Assembly (NCBI RefSeq): GCF_910596095.1
Contig: NC_056543.1
Location: 26,174,542 to 26,238,541 of the forward strand
DNA from: Thunnus maccoyii
Taxonomy: Eukaryota > Chordata > Actinopteri > Scombriformes > Scombridae
Length of the DNA stretch: 64,000 nt
Direction: 5' to 3'
A model generated the notes under the pieces. The model did no database searches, was not told where the DNA came from, and saw only the letters and a program-made list of their open reading frames with translations. This document shows positions 1-10,812 of this stretch, piece by piece (positions within the stretch are counted from its first letter, which is position 1; each line of letters starts with the position of its first letter). The position numbers were made by a program, and so were the translations under genes.

Positions 1-1
1 A

Positions 2-961
2 TCCAAACTGCATACACCAGCAGAAACTAGAAATACAAGGGAGACGTTTGTTGTCTCTAGGCGGAAAACTCAAGACAGTGTTTCACTAAACAACACGAGG
101 ACATCTAATGTGTCAGTCGCCTACAGTCACAAGGTAGACACCAGTGATGAAGCAGTTCATCAAAATCTGGGAGACCTGCTGACGGATGAGATGCCACCAT
201 GGCTGGCCACAGATGACAGCACTGTCGACACTGAGGTGGGCTCTTTACTCTATAGTCCCAAAAGGAAGACATCAGGTTGGATGAGAGTGATTGAGGAGTC
301 TGCTACCATCACAACTGAAGCCTCTCCAGGTGTGGTATCCTGTATACTGCAATTTTTTCGCATGAAATCTGTTACTATGCATATTTCAACTGCCACAAAG
401 ATGACAGAGCTTCTAGTGTGTTGAGAAAATATGTTGTCTTATCAGATGTTGTTTTGTAAACTGATTGTGTCTGTTCATTCCTTTGTTGGGGCTTAATTTG
501 TTAAAGAAGCCTAAAAAAGCATAAAAGTAAACTTTGGTCTAATTTATTGTGTGTTGCAGTTGGAAGAGTCTTAACATCACTGACCAACACCATTACAACC
601 CCAGATATGGAAAATAGAGGGAGAACCAGGAGACGAAATGGTGTCGTCAGTTACAAGGAGCCCACCCTCAACAGGTGAGGACTTCATGTCTGTAAACTTT
701 GGTGACAACTCTATTTCTGTATTGTTTATAATATAAACATCAGAATATAACAAGCCATCAGCAAAAATGCATTCCTGCACAGACAAATAAAAGGCATATG
801 AATTTATTGCATTATTTTTTTTGAACAGCAAAATAAGGCGTGGAGATAAATTCACCGACAGCATGTTTTTGAGTTCTCCGGTGTGTAAAGACGGCAAGAA
901 GAAGAAGAAGAAGAAGCAGCAGAAGAAGCCAGCGTTGGAAGAATCCCTTTTGATTGACTGA
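2..961 (+). CDS. Shugoshin C-terminal part (partial gene, last three exons)
   Basis: Shugoshins protect centromeric cohesin by recruiting PP2A. Only the 3' part is in the window: exons 2-329, 560-674 and 829-961, joined in frame by GT-AG introns, with stop TGA at 959-961. The upstream boundary of the first exon lies outside. The C-terminal block reads VVSYKEPTLNSKIRRGDKF and continues into FTD..FLSSP, which is the conserved shugoshin C-terminal basic motif that binds phosphorylated H2A. It is followed by a lysine run encoded by an almost perfect AAG repeat (about 890-918) and a final acidic/hydrophobic tail. A polyadenylation signal AATAAA is at 1031-1036. The paralogue is uncertain: human SGO2 lies on the same chromosome arm region as C2orf80 and the CRYG cluster, so synteny favours sgo2, but the motif alone does not separate sgo1 from sgo2. 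Confidence 0.8.
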
Positions 962-1846
962 TTTTTTTATTTTTTTATTATTCATTTATTTATTTAGTTT
1001 TTTTAAGTTGCTATTTTTCTTTAATGCTTGAATAAAGACGTTTTTAATCAGTCTTGTTAATCAAATTAAAATGAACTACCATTTTTTGCAGACAGAGCAT
1101 ATACCTTGTATGTGTTTGGGGCACCCAAACCCAATATACACATTCCACATTGCAGACACTGTATGTTCTGATAACCACTGTTTCCCAGCGATGGCTGGTT
1201 GACAACTGTTAGAGATTGACAGTAGGTTGGTCATAAATTATTCAGTCCAGGCTGTTCACCTGAGAAGTTGACTCCACATCGCTGTTAAAGGCTTGTGTTC
1301 CCTGTAAAGGTCACCAGATTCAGTCTAGTATGACTGGAGCCAACCATGTTTAGGGTTTAGTGTTATCATGTAAAGTACTGTAACATCCTGTTTTTGCTGT
1401 ATAACAGTTTGCAGTCGCACAGAATTGTGTGGTGAGTACAAATGCTTGCATGTGGAATTTCTTATGCCAGCCATTGTTTTTTGTCTTTCCATTAAAAATG
1501 TTAGTGCAGAAGAAATCAAATTGATTCTGTTTTTGATTTGCTGTGTAGTATCAGTCACAGATGTATTTTTAAGGATGACTGTAATACTGGACAATTGTTT
1601 TATTGTTGGTAGCTCATTGTGTGGGCCCAACAAGGTGTCAGGTTCATGACCTGGCTACATCATACTGCATCCACAGCAGTAAATTAACCCCCTTATCTGT
1701 GGTCAATGATGTTATGTAAGCTACCTTTCCTTGCCGCCAGTACATCAATTAGTTTCACAGACTTTCCACTTTACTCAGTTCTTGTCAGAAAGTATTGAAA
1801 TGTTTTCCTTTGCAGGAGTCATAGATGAAAAGAAACCATTCAGAAA
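962..1846. other. Intergenic: shugoshin 3' UTR and C2orf80 upstream region
   Basis: This stretch holds the shugoshin 3' UTR with AATAAA at 1031-1036. I see no other gene in it; short open frames on both strands here have no recognisable protein and no splice-site support. The C2orf80 promoter should lie in its right half but shows no obvious TATA box. Confidence 0.5.
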
Positions 1847-4800
1847 ATGGGGGCAAGGCAGCTGAAAAGAAATGTTGAGGCTCTTCTGTGAGTGGATATT
1901 AAAACCCAGAAACTGTTACGATATGGTTATGAAGTGTATTTAAAAGGGTAACTCACATTTTTTCTAATCTCAGGGGTGATTACATTGGGCAGAAACTCAG
2001 AGAGAATTCTTTTGATCCCAAGGGAAAGGGGACCTCCACAGTGCTGGATGACCTGGTAATAACACAGCATTAGATTGTCTTTACCAGAAGCAGTGTTGGT
2101 CATTGTGAATAAATATTAACTACCACAGATGCAATTAAAGGACAGGTTCACAATTTTTCAAGCTTGTCAAACAGTTGCCTATATGAACACAGAAAGAGGT
2201 TTTCCTCACTGCAATCATTCCTCCTTTTCGTACTGGCTGTTAAAAGATCCCCTTCAAATGTGCTTTCAGTGTAAGTGATGCAAGCCAAAATCCACAGTGT
2301 GTGTGTAAATACATTTTTGCACAGAGGGAGGACTGTGGATTTTGGCCCCCATCACTTACATTGTAAGTGTATTATGAAGGGATCTTCTAATGGTCAGTAT
2401 GAACAGGAGGAATAATTACAGCAAGAAAAACCTATTTCAATGTTCATTTGGCCTCCTGATTGTTGTTTTAAGACAGACTTAAAAATTGTGAACCCGTTCT
2501 TTAATTGGTTCTGTCATTTGTGTGCATGTTACAGGCTCACTATGATCTTGCCATCAGTGTTGCCCTTTGGTGGTTGGACAGGGAACAGGGACGGGATGCG
2601 TTTGACAGAGACATCATGTAAGCTGTTTGTATTTAGACATAGTTGTAGTCTGAAGTTAACATTGTTTTGGATCTTTATCAGTTAGCCCAAAACTCTGAAC
2701 TGCTGGTGGATTCATCTCTACAAAATACTGTACCACAAAATATTTGAAATTCAACTTAAGACCCCAGTGCTTCCAAAAACACCAAATATGTCGAACTGAA
2801 AGGGGGGGGGGGGGGGGTGGGAAAACAATGTTGCACAATATCTAGATTATTTCCATTTTATGCAATAGTGTAGTTATAAAAAAAAGGTGGTATTTGTGAA
2901 TATATGTGGGAAATAAAGACATTTAACAAGTTCGACTACACTTGATAGAGGTTTATGTAGCTATATTGAGAAAATGAGAGGGATTGTGGCAGAAGTGGAC
3001 TAGGTAACCACCATGGACCCTTACCCAGGAGAAAATCCAGGAGAAAACCCTAACGCTTGACTGGCTTCACTGGTGTTTCTGAGGCTGCATACATGCCCAC
3101 TGTGTGCTCACTAGGTCCACTTGGTAATCCTAAAATGCAATAAATCCTCTTTGATGCCACAGTTTAGGAACATCTGGGAGCAGCTGAGACTGAACCAGAA
3201 TGAGATGAGATGAACGTTTCTGTAACTGAACGGAGAATTCTCACCTATAACTCCATAAAGACTAGAAACTGTAGATAGTGGAGGATGGAATGAGATTGCA
3301 GCCTTGAGTATTTGAACCCACAACGCTTCCAAGAGATGACTGTATATGAAGCTGTCTAAGCTGCGTTGTATGAATCTTCTACTAACTTTCCCCTCTGCCA
3401 CAGTGGAACAACAAGCGTCTCAGGAAGTGCCCAGTACCCTAACCGCTTAGAACGGGAAGCCATGATCTTGTCATCCTTTGCTGGGATGATTATGGTAAGA
3501 GTAATTTATACATTAATGTGGGTTTTGTTAAAACACAATTTCCTAATATGCTTGGGACATCTGTACCTTTAAATAAAACCTAGTCCAAACCAGGAGTGTA
3601 ACTGCGTCCTGCAAAAATGCTGGGGTCAGGGGACTAGGGTGAGGTGGGATGGAGATTTAACTGGGATGTATATCTCACTCTTCCATATGTTCATTTTCAG
3701 TTCCATTTTAAAAAAATTTTAACATTAAGATTGGGCTTAAATTTGAGTGACTGTAAGTAGATACGTCAATAATAGCCCTGACTCAAAGAGAAAAGTGCAA
3801 TCTGAATTCAAACTCATGTGAGAAATATTGGCCCAAACAAAAGACTCTTTACCTTCCTGCTTAAAACCCCCAAAGACTTCCTGAGATTAATCTCACGCAG
3901 GAATCAGAATGTGTTTAACTGCTATAATGTAATGCTTTTTGATATGCTAGTTTCTAACCATTGCACCTTTTTCCTGATTTAGGATAGTCTGCCAGTGGAG
4001 GAAATCTTGGCTCTGTATAGGTGTAAACCAGCTGCCTCATACCCCAACCAGGAATCCAAGGTACAACAATTGTCCTGGCTAATGTGTTACAAATACAGTA
4101 TGTGGATAGTTTTGACACACTGTTGTGAAAGTGGCTGTCCATGCTTTTGTATCGTCTTTGTTGTATAATTCTGCTAAAACTTTGTCTTTTCAACCATAGG
4201 GTGCAATTGTCTATCCCTTCACTCTATCCTACCATCCATTTGCTATGCTTGGCTCGTACAAGGCCGTGCACCACTCCAAGAGGCACAGTAAGTGTGTATG
4301 CATATTAAACACAGTTATCTGGTATTATCTAATACAGTGGTTCCCAACCTTTTCTGGCTTGTGACTCTTAATAGCCAGACGATGCACACTCACACAGGTT
4401 GCATATGATTGTGAGCTGTTCAACCAAAGAATAATGTTGCCTTATGATATTGTTTCATTTAAGCAATTTTTAGAGTCCTAAACAGGCAAAACTGATTTGA
4501 GGCCAGAAAAAAACAGCATTTGCACAGCAGAAATAGTCTTTCTTTTTAGCTGAAGGTTCATTCTGACTTTGGAAGTAGTAGCTTGACAAAAAAATATATC
4601 ATTGAGATCACCAAGACAACTGAGAAACTATGAATGCTGAAAAGGGCAATGATATTTGGTTGAAAGCTTTGGAAACAACAAATAATTTGGACCTTGTTTA
4701 GAGAATTTTTGTCAAGCTGCTTTTCTTTCTTTCCTAATTTATTCCTATCAATTGTGATTTATTTTAAAAACCTTGAAAAACTCATGTAGATCAAAAGTTG

Positions 4801-5259
4801 AAAAGATGGCTGTCTGAGAGGGCAAAGACCAGTGCCCCCACCAGAGGAGTTTCAGTGCAGTCTTCATCATCTTCATCCTCTTCTCACTCCTTTCTCAGTG
4901 TAAGTAGCCACAGCATCTGAATTTCTGCAGTTTTTCCATTTCTATTTTTGATCAGAATATTTGAGTGGAAAAGGAAATCAGAAAATGTTGACAACAGGAA
5001 AGAGCCTTGAAAAAAATCTTAATAAAGTTGGTGTGATTGAAGTCATGAAGATTTGCCAAAGAAGAGGAAGTTTTCAGAACTTTATCTTGGTTTAAAACAT
5101 GCATGAAAGGCCTCTACTGCCACCCTGTGGATATAAACAGACATAATCTTAACCCAACACCTCTTCTTCTCTCCTATTTCTCACTCTCAGGACAGCACTG
5201 AGTGTCATGAGGACAAAGCTGAGCACTATGAGGGTTCACAGGAGTCTCTGCAAGGCTGA
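1847..5259 (+). CDS. c2orf80: C2orf80 orthologue, eight coding exons
   Basis: Exons: 1847-1887, 1974-2055, 2535-2617, 3404-3494, 3983-4060, 4200-4287, 4790-4899, 5191-5259. All introns are GT-AG and all phases fit, giving about 213 residues from ATG 1847 to TGA 5257-5259. Recognition rests on conserved blocks of the vertebrate C2orf80 family: LLGDYIGQKLRENSFDPKG, AHYDLAISVALWWLD, YPNRLEREAMILSSFAGMIM and LSYHPFAMLGSYKA. The C-terminal part is Ser-rich then acidic (residues about 160-213) and is probably disordered. Molecular function is unknown; human C2orf80 has been linked to gonad development only by its alternative name. No signal peptide or membrane segment is visible. ATTAAA at 5436-5441 is a likely polyadenylation signal. 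In human this gene is immediately beside CRYGA, as it is here beside a gamma-crystallin, so orthology is well supported. Intron 2 carries a fold-back element. Confidence 0.9.
2135..2504. mobile_element. Fold-back MITE with TTAA flanks in C2orf80 intron 2
   Basis: The two ends are inverted copies: left AAAGGACAGGTTCACAATTT from 2137 and right, on the opposite strand, AAAGAACGGGTTCACAATTT ending at 2504. TTAA stands at both outer edges (2135-2138 and 2501-2504). The interior is also palindromic: about 2249-2305 pairs with about 2333-2390 (AAGATCCCCTTC... against ...GAAGGGATCTT, and CCAAAATCCACAGT against ACTGTGGATTTTGG). No coding capacity. TTAA flanks suggest a piggyBac-like nonautonomous element; a three-base TAA target (Harbinger-like) is not excluded. 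Confidence 0.75.
2803..2821. repeat. Poly-G tract
   Basis: A run of about 16 G followed by TGGG in C2orf80 intron 3. It is likely length-polymorphic and error-prone in sequencing. Confidence 0.8.
4334..4700. mobile_element. Truncated hAT-type MITE (one end) in C2orf80 intron 6
   Basis: The start CAGTGGTTCCCAACCTTT at 4336 is the typical terminus of hAT/Charlie-type nonautonomous elements. The matching opposite terminus is not seen before exon 7, so the right boundary is approximate and the copy looks truncated or decayed. Confidence 0.5.
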
Positions 5260-5882
5260 AGTCCCCCTGAAGCAGCACCTCCTGCAGTGTGTTTCTGTCC
5301 TCATGATGGTCCTCATGTCTATTTTCCACAAGGAAAAAGTGATTACAGTTTACCACTTTTGCTGCCTTTACTTTATAAAAACAAAGCTTGATTATTCTGT
5401 TGGATTTTGCTGTCATTAACAAGTGTTATTGCAACATTAAAGATGATGATGGTTGTGGCTGATTATGTGTTGTACTGATGATCAGTGGTGATGAAGCATA
5501 TCACGGTATCACTAACTAACTCATTATCAATACACAGATATTGACATTCTTCTATCTAGACGCTCGGGATAATCATTCACCGCAGTTTCAAATTCAACAA
5601 ATAGTTAAAGGCCGTTGCTGTTTTGTGATGACTTCTGACATTCTACATGGAAAGATTAATCCACTTGATGACGGATTAGTGGATAAAACGTCTCTGCGAT
5701 GCCCATATCAATAAAAAGGGCACTGTGGGTCAGTAATTTGCCTGGTAGGACTTTTGCAGTGATGATTCAGGGATTTTTGCTCTATGCCCAGGATCAAGAC
5801 TTTTGGCAGCGATGCCAGCGTGTTAAATCCCTGCTCATTGAAAAAACAGCTAAAGTGGGATCTGCTAACCTTTTGATTGAGG
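5260..5882. other. Intergenic: C2orf80 3' UTR and first crystallin upstream region
   Basis: The C2orf80 3' UTR ends near ATTAAA 5436-5441. The remaining 440 bp lead up to the first gamma-crystallin gene. No gene is seen here. Confidence 0.5.
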
Positions 5883-5891
5883 TTTATATAG
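5883..5891 (+). promoter_or_regulatory. TATA box of gamma-crystallin gene 1
   Basis: TTTATATAG lies 70 bp upstream of the ATG at 5961. Unlike most genes of the cluster, no clear SOX-like or Maf-like pair is visible at the usual distance. Confidence 0.65.
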
Positions 5892-5960
5892 AGGGGCTCT
5901 CGTCCTGCTTTGTGAGACCACCATTTTCCGTAGGTGACTGGCTCCAGTACTCTTTGCAGG

Positions 5961-7128
5961 ATGAGTAGTAAGGTAAGAGTGTTATCATGTTTTCTGTCTG
6001 TAATGATCTTCATAAACCAGTGTTACGGTGTACAGTAGAGGAGATTAATGTACGTTTTAGATCTGTTTGGATAAGGCAGCAGTGTCCCAGAGTTGTTGAA
6101 ACTGTAATACAGCTTCAACAACATCATGAGTGGGTTGTGGACTGCAGTACGCACTGAGAAACAGTGTCATGAAATGGTGGCTGTTGGTCATTTTTGACAT
6201 GATACTGCAACAATATTATCTAATTTATCAGTATTTAATGAGCTTGTTACTGTGAACTGTGACAGTTCGTTTCTTGCTTTGATCCCTTTCTGCTTCCATC
6301 TTCTCTCCTGGACCCAGATCATATTTTATGAGGACAGGAACTTCCAGGGTCGCTCCTATGAGTGCGACACAGACTGCCCGGACATGCACCCACACTTCAG
6401 CCGCTGCAACTCCATCAAAGTAGAGAGCGGCTGCTGGGTGCTGTACGAGAAGCCCAACTACACCGGCTACCAGTATGTGCTGACCAGAGGGGAGTACCCA
6501 GACTACCAGCGCTGGATGGGCTATAATGACACCATCCGCTCCTGCCGCACATTCTCCTATGTGAGTTAACATTTTGCCTTCCATGATTCTAGACTACAGT
6601 ATATGGATTTAGCTGAGTGATTTACCTATATGCCATTTGTTCTTACTGAAGAACCAGGAAATCCTTTCAAAAAATGTATGTTTAAAAGATTTATCACTGA
6701 GATGATTTGTGATTAGGTTTTGTAAGTGTGAAACTCAAAATCTAAATGTTAATCCTAGTCAAAAGAATGAAGGATAATCAAAGACAAAGTAAACTAGAAG
6801 GCTCCTGCACTGATGCTGCTCTAACTAACTGTACTTCACTGTATTTTTTCAGACCAGTGAGGGCCCCTACCGCATGCGCATCTATGAGCGGCCCAACTTC
6901 CAGGGTCAGATGATGGAGTTCAGTGATGACTGTGAGTCAGTGCAGGATCACTTCCGTAGCCGTGACATCTACTCCTGTAACGTGATGGACGGTTACTGGA
7001 CCCTCTATGAACACCCCAACTACCGCGGCCGTCAGTACTTCATGAGGCCTGGAGAGTACCGCAAGTTCAGTGACTGGGGGGCCACCTGCGCCACCACCGG
7101 GTCCTTCCGCAGAATCACAGAGTTTTAA
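5961..7128 (+). CDS. Gamma-crystallin gene 1 (gamma-S-like / non-M type)
   Basis: Structural lens protein with two beta/gamma-crystallin domains of two Greek keys each. Exons 5961-5972 (MSSK), 6318-6560 (N-domain, 81 codons) and 6853-7128 (linker plus C-domain) give 176 residues; all sites are GT-AG. Greek-key signatures are clear: [50 protein letters not shown] and [18 protein letters not shown], ending RRITEF. It keeps all four canonical tryptophans (CWVLY, RWMGY, YWTLY, DWGAT), unlike the Met-rich genes further along. AATAAA is at 7218-7223. First gene of the + strand arm, 0.7 kb after C2orf80. The exact subtype (gamma-S or another non-M gamma) needs a tree. Confidence 0.92.
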
Positions 7129-7936
7129 TCTCATTTGAATCCACTGATTTTGCTTTTTAGTTTAATCAAAAACACATTTCCTCCTTCAAAAAAACATTTG
7201 TGGAAACTAGTTATGTTAATAAAATAATGTGTCTTATGATACAATGAGGAGTGGGATGTTTCATTTTGTTATGATAAGACAGAGAAGGAGGAGACTGACC
7301 TGACATATCTATATGATATGGTTTTAAATAACTAAATAAATGGATCTCTTGTAAACTATTTTCCTTGTGCTTGTGAATAAATATTTTGGTATTGACTGAT
7401 TCAACTAACTGCCTCATAAAAAAAGGTTAATTTGGGCAAACAATCATCTTTGGACATGACAGTATCAATATAACTATTATTATTTCATTATAATCCTCAA
7501 AATACTATTTCCCATAATAACTAACACTGTTTTAATCTGATCATGAATTAAAGTACACTAATGTTGTTACACTAAAACTGTTGTGTGACCCTAACAGTAA
7601 TATAGACACCACACTGCTACACACACTTTCTAATGACAAAAAGGAGACACTTTAGTATCACAGAATTAAATATTTGAAATGTATACTGTCTTAAGTTTAA
7701 GCACTTATATGGTTACAGTTGTTATATATCTATCTGCCCATGTTTGCAAAAATACTTTTACATTGTACACCTATACTGAGTCCCAATTTAAACAAACACA
7801 AGATTGGTAAAAGAGCTCAGCATTGTATGTTCCAGCGCCTGCCCATGCTGTGGCTCTTGCTGGAAGCTGTACAGTGTCTGTTAAACCCAAACAGAGGATA
7901 TGACAAACAGGAATGGGAAGACTCAGGTAGAGTCTC
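7129..7936. other. Intergenic between crystallin genes 1 and 2
   Basis: The 3' UTR of gene 1 runs to about 7240. The rest is AT-rich with no gene or repeat that I recognise. Confidence 0.5.
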
Positions 7937-8008
7937 TGCTGACATCAGGCCTCATTTGAATAACAGCACACATGGCAGTACCCTCTCCCACAAGGTGATG
8001 TATATAAA
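7937..8008 (+). promoter_or_regulatory. Promoter of gamma-crystallin gene 2 (MARE-like, SOX-like, TATA)
   Basis: TGCTGACATCAGGC at 7937-7950 resembles a CRE-type Maf response element. TTTGAATAACAGCAC at 7955-7969 contains a SOX-like AACA core and recurs upstream of genes 4, 5 and 6. TATATAAA is at 8001-8008. Order and motifs match known gamma-crystallin promoter logic (Maf and SOX factors in lens fibres); binding itself is inferred. Confidence 0.65.
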
Positions 8009-8048
8009 GATGCAACCTCCAGTGTTCAAAAACACAGGAGCAGCCATT

Positions 8049-9257
8049 ATGGGAAAGGTTTGTGTCTCATTTTACATTACACATGATATTAAATTGATGT
8101 ACAAACAAGACTTTCTGTAAATCACTGTGGTTTACACTGTGAAGTGTCAAATATGAGCCAACTGTGAGAGGTTGCCTTCTTTTTCTCCATCAGATCATCT
8201 TCTACGAGGACAAGAACTTCGGAGGCCGTCACTATGAGTGCATGAGTGACTGTGCTGACCTGCACTCCATGTTTGACAGCTGCCGGTCCATCCGGGTGGA
8301 GAGTGGCATGTTCATGATCTATGACCGTCCCAACTACATGGGAAACCAGTACTTCATGAAGAGGGGAGAGTACCCTGACTACATGGGCATGACAAGCTTG
8401 AATGACTGTGTCAGGTCCTGCCGCATGATCCCCACGGTAAGACCTTCTGTAACAGTGACAGCTTTTTAAAAACATGTACATAATAAAAGACATAAAGAGG
8501 TAAAACACCTGAATTTGATCATAAACAGACCAAAATCAAGCACCAAAATGTGGCTTCTGCTTCTTGCATGAATAGCAAAGGGGTTTATTAATTTATTTCA
8601 GGACTATTTAGGCAGTCTATCCCCTAATATTGCAGATTAAGTGAAAATTTAAGTATGAAATAAAGCAATTGAAGGGAACCTGAGTTTACATTCAGACCTT
8701 TATCATGTAGAGAACTCCATTTTTACACAAATATACACAAATAATCTATTGGAAATGAAAATTTTGTCAAGGTAGTAGTAGATATATAAAGAAAAACACT
8801 ACATATCTATCTAAAATAATGAAAAAAGGTCACTTTACAGTACAGTTTTATGAACTAAACCTTTTACTTAAATGTGAGTTTTATCAGAACTGAGTTATCA
8901 AAAGTTGTATTGTCAAGTCAAATTTGTATTCTTAAATGAGCAGATTTTACTTTTAGAAATTTCGTCTGACCTCCCTGTCTGCTTTAGCACAGAGGCAACT
9001 TCAGGATGAAGCTGTACCAGCATTTCGACATGGGAGGTGAGATAGTGGAGCTGGGGGATGACTGCCCAAACCTCATGGACCGTTTCCACATCTCCAACTT
9101 CAACTCCTGCAATGTGGATGGCCACTGGCTGATTTATGAGCAGCCAAACTATAGGGGACGTCACTACTACCTGAGGCCTGGCCAGTACAGGAGCTTCAAC
9201 GAGTGGAGTAGCATGAACTCCAGGGTCGGCTCCATCAAGCGTCTCAAGGATCTCTAA
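8049..9257 (+). CDS. Gamma-crystallin gene 2
   Basis: Exons 8049-8057 (MGK), 8194-8436 and 8988-9257, GT-AG throughout, encode 173 residues. N-domain: [20 protein letters not shown] and [17 protein letters not shown]-domain: [20 protein letters not shown] and [20 protein letters not shown], ending IKRLKDL. The C-domain lacks one residue where relatives read CNVMDGHW (here CNVDGHW), shortening the loop before the fourth Greek key. Two tryptophans remain (GHWLI, NEWSS). The C-terminus KDL differs from the ITEF/MDSC endings of the neighbours. AATAAA is at 9313-9318. Function as a lens structural protein is inferred from the family. Confidence 0.92.
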
Positions 9258-10704
9258 AGACAGAAGAACGGTTCTTGTGAAATGTCTACTCTTTGCCTTG
9301 TTTCACACGCTGAATAAAATGGCGTCAGTGCTCAAGTGTATTCAGTTTTGTTCTTGCTCTCTGCGTTTGGAGGGCATGTTTACTCATGAGGATGTGACAG
9401 GGTCGTGGCCTGACATCCTGACTCTCATCAGAAGCTTAAATAAAATACTGCAAGCGCTGACACTTACCACATCGAGACTCAAGCGTTATCTATTGTACAG
9501 CTGAAGGAAAGTCTTTCTGCTTGTCCACCTCTCACTCAGTCTACTTTTCACATGTCAAGTAAAATGAATTTAAAACTGAAGATCTTTAGACTTAAGGTTC
9601 AGAATTTATTCTTGACTTTGAAAACCGCAGTTGAGAAAACAGTCTCATCACAAGGTCAATTTAGTAGCTGTTATGCAGCTTTCAGTCATTTCACATGATC
9701 TTCATCAGCAGATGGAGTTTGCCCAGTTGTCATGGAAAGAGTAAACCTCAGCTTTTAAGCCAGCATGGATGAGAAATCCTTAAAATGCTCAGAAAAAACA
9801 CCACAATTCTGCAACTACTGCTGATAAAGATCATGTGATATGATCAAAAGCTGAACAACAGCTACCAAATAGACATTGTTTTCTTAAACTTTAAATGTTT
9901 TTGGACATTATATTAGCAAAGATAGAGTATTCTATCAATGACTGATTGCAACATTTCAAAGTTTTTACTCTTATAGCAGATTGCTATAACAGTATTTGTG
10001 TATTTTTTGACACTGGTCAATGAAATGATCCCACCACTGAACACATCCACCAGAGGGCAGTGGTAGGGAGTTTGTGTTATGTTACAGATAACACAAACTA
10101 AAATGCTGTTGACAAAAAAGACACAAATACTCATTTGTACCCAGCTGTACTCAACTGTAAATTAATAGGAGGGTTTAAGTAAAGTAAAATCATATCTTGC
10201 TAATTACTCAGCTTACTAATGTATATAGTTGGTGGGACACGTTCCTGTCCTACTAATAACCTTATTTGGGCATAAGAATATTACATTTTACAACACAAGA
10301 GTATAAAAACTAAAACAGAATTCAGATAAAAGAGAACAAAGTTGTAATGTGACATCACTGTAAGGTAATACTGAACTTTGGTAAACTTAGTAAACTCTGC
10401 AAATGAACGTAAGTCTTGAAGTTAAAGAAAAAAAAATCCATACCAAGAAGTCCAGTGGTGCCAAAATCATCCATATGGGTAGCTTTGATGAGAGCATACA
10501 CTAGAAAATAGGCACTGCCCTCATTTCAGGAGCAGTAAAAAACACCACCATCAGTGGCGACAAGGAGAGCAGGTCTAATTCTCCTGTCACAAAATCAGAC
10601 CAACCCCAAACAACCGGTCAGCTCTCACCTGCACAGACCTAACTCCTAAACATCTCTTCAGGATAACACAGCGGCACAGATGCCAAAGATTCCTGGCTAT
10701 TACA
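9258..10704. other. Intergenic between crystallin genes 2 and 3
   Basis: The 3' UTR of gene 2 is followed by a fold-back repeat (annotated separately). Nothing else recognisable is present; open frames here are short and unsupported. Confidence 0.5.
9629..9893. mobile_element. Fold-back nonautonomous element
   Basis: Imperfect inverted arms: 9659-9711 (TTTAGTAGCTGTT ... ACATGATCTTCATCAGCAG) against 9818-9870 (CTGCTGATAAAGATCATGTG ... AACAGCTACCAAA). A further outer match is GAGAAAACA against TGTTTTCTT. About 265 bp, no coding capacity. The family was not determined. Confidence 0.6.
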
Positions 10705-10750
10705 ATATGAATGACACATGCAGAGTCTGCATTTCACATTCTCTATATAT
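10705..10750 (+). promoter_or_regulatory. Promoter of gamma-crystallin gene 3
   Basis: TATATAT at 10744-10750 is 63 bp before the ATG. ATATGAATGACACAT at 10705-10719 is a weaker version of the TTTGAATAACAAYAC block seen before other genes. No clear Maf-like element was found. Confidence 0.5.
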
Positions 10751-10812
10751 GTAACAGGTGGGAGTCTTCAAAGAGCTGGATGGATCACACAGGGCAAGGC
10801 AAACCAGCCAAC

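Noticed and set aside
577-897. 106-residue frame on the - strand
   Set aside because: Antisense of the last two shugoshin exons and their intron.
5699-6013. Open frames on both strands just before gamma-crystallin gene 1
   Set aside because: They overlap the promoter and first exon of gene 1 and show no protein similarity. The TATA box and the crystallin start explain the region.
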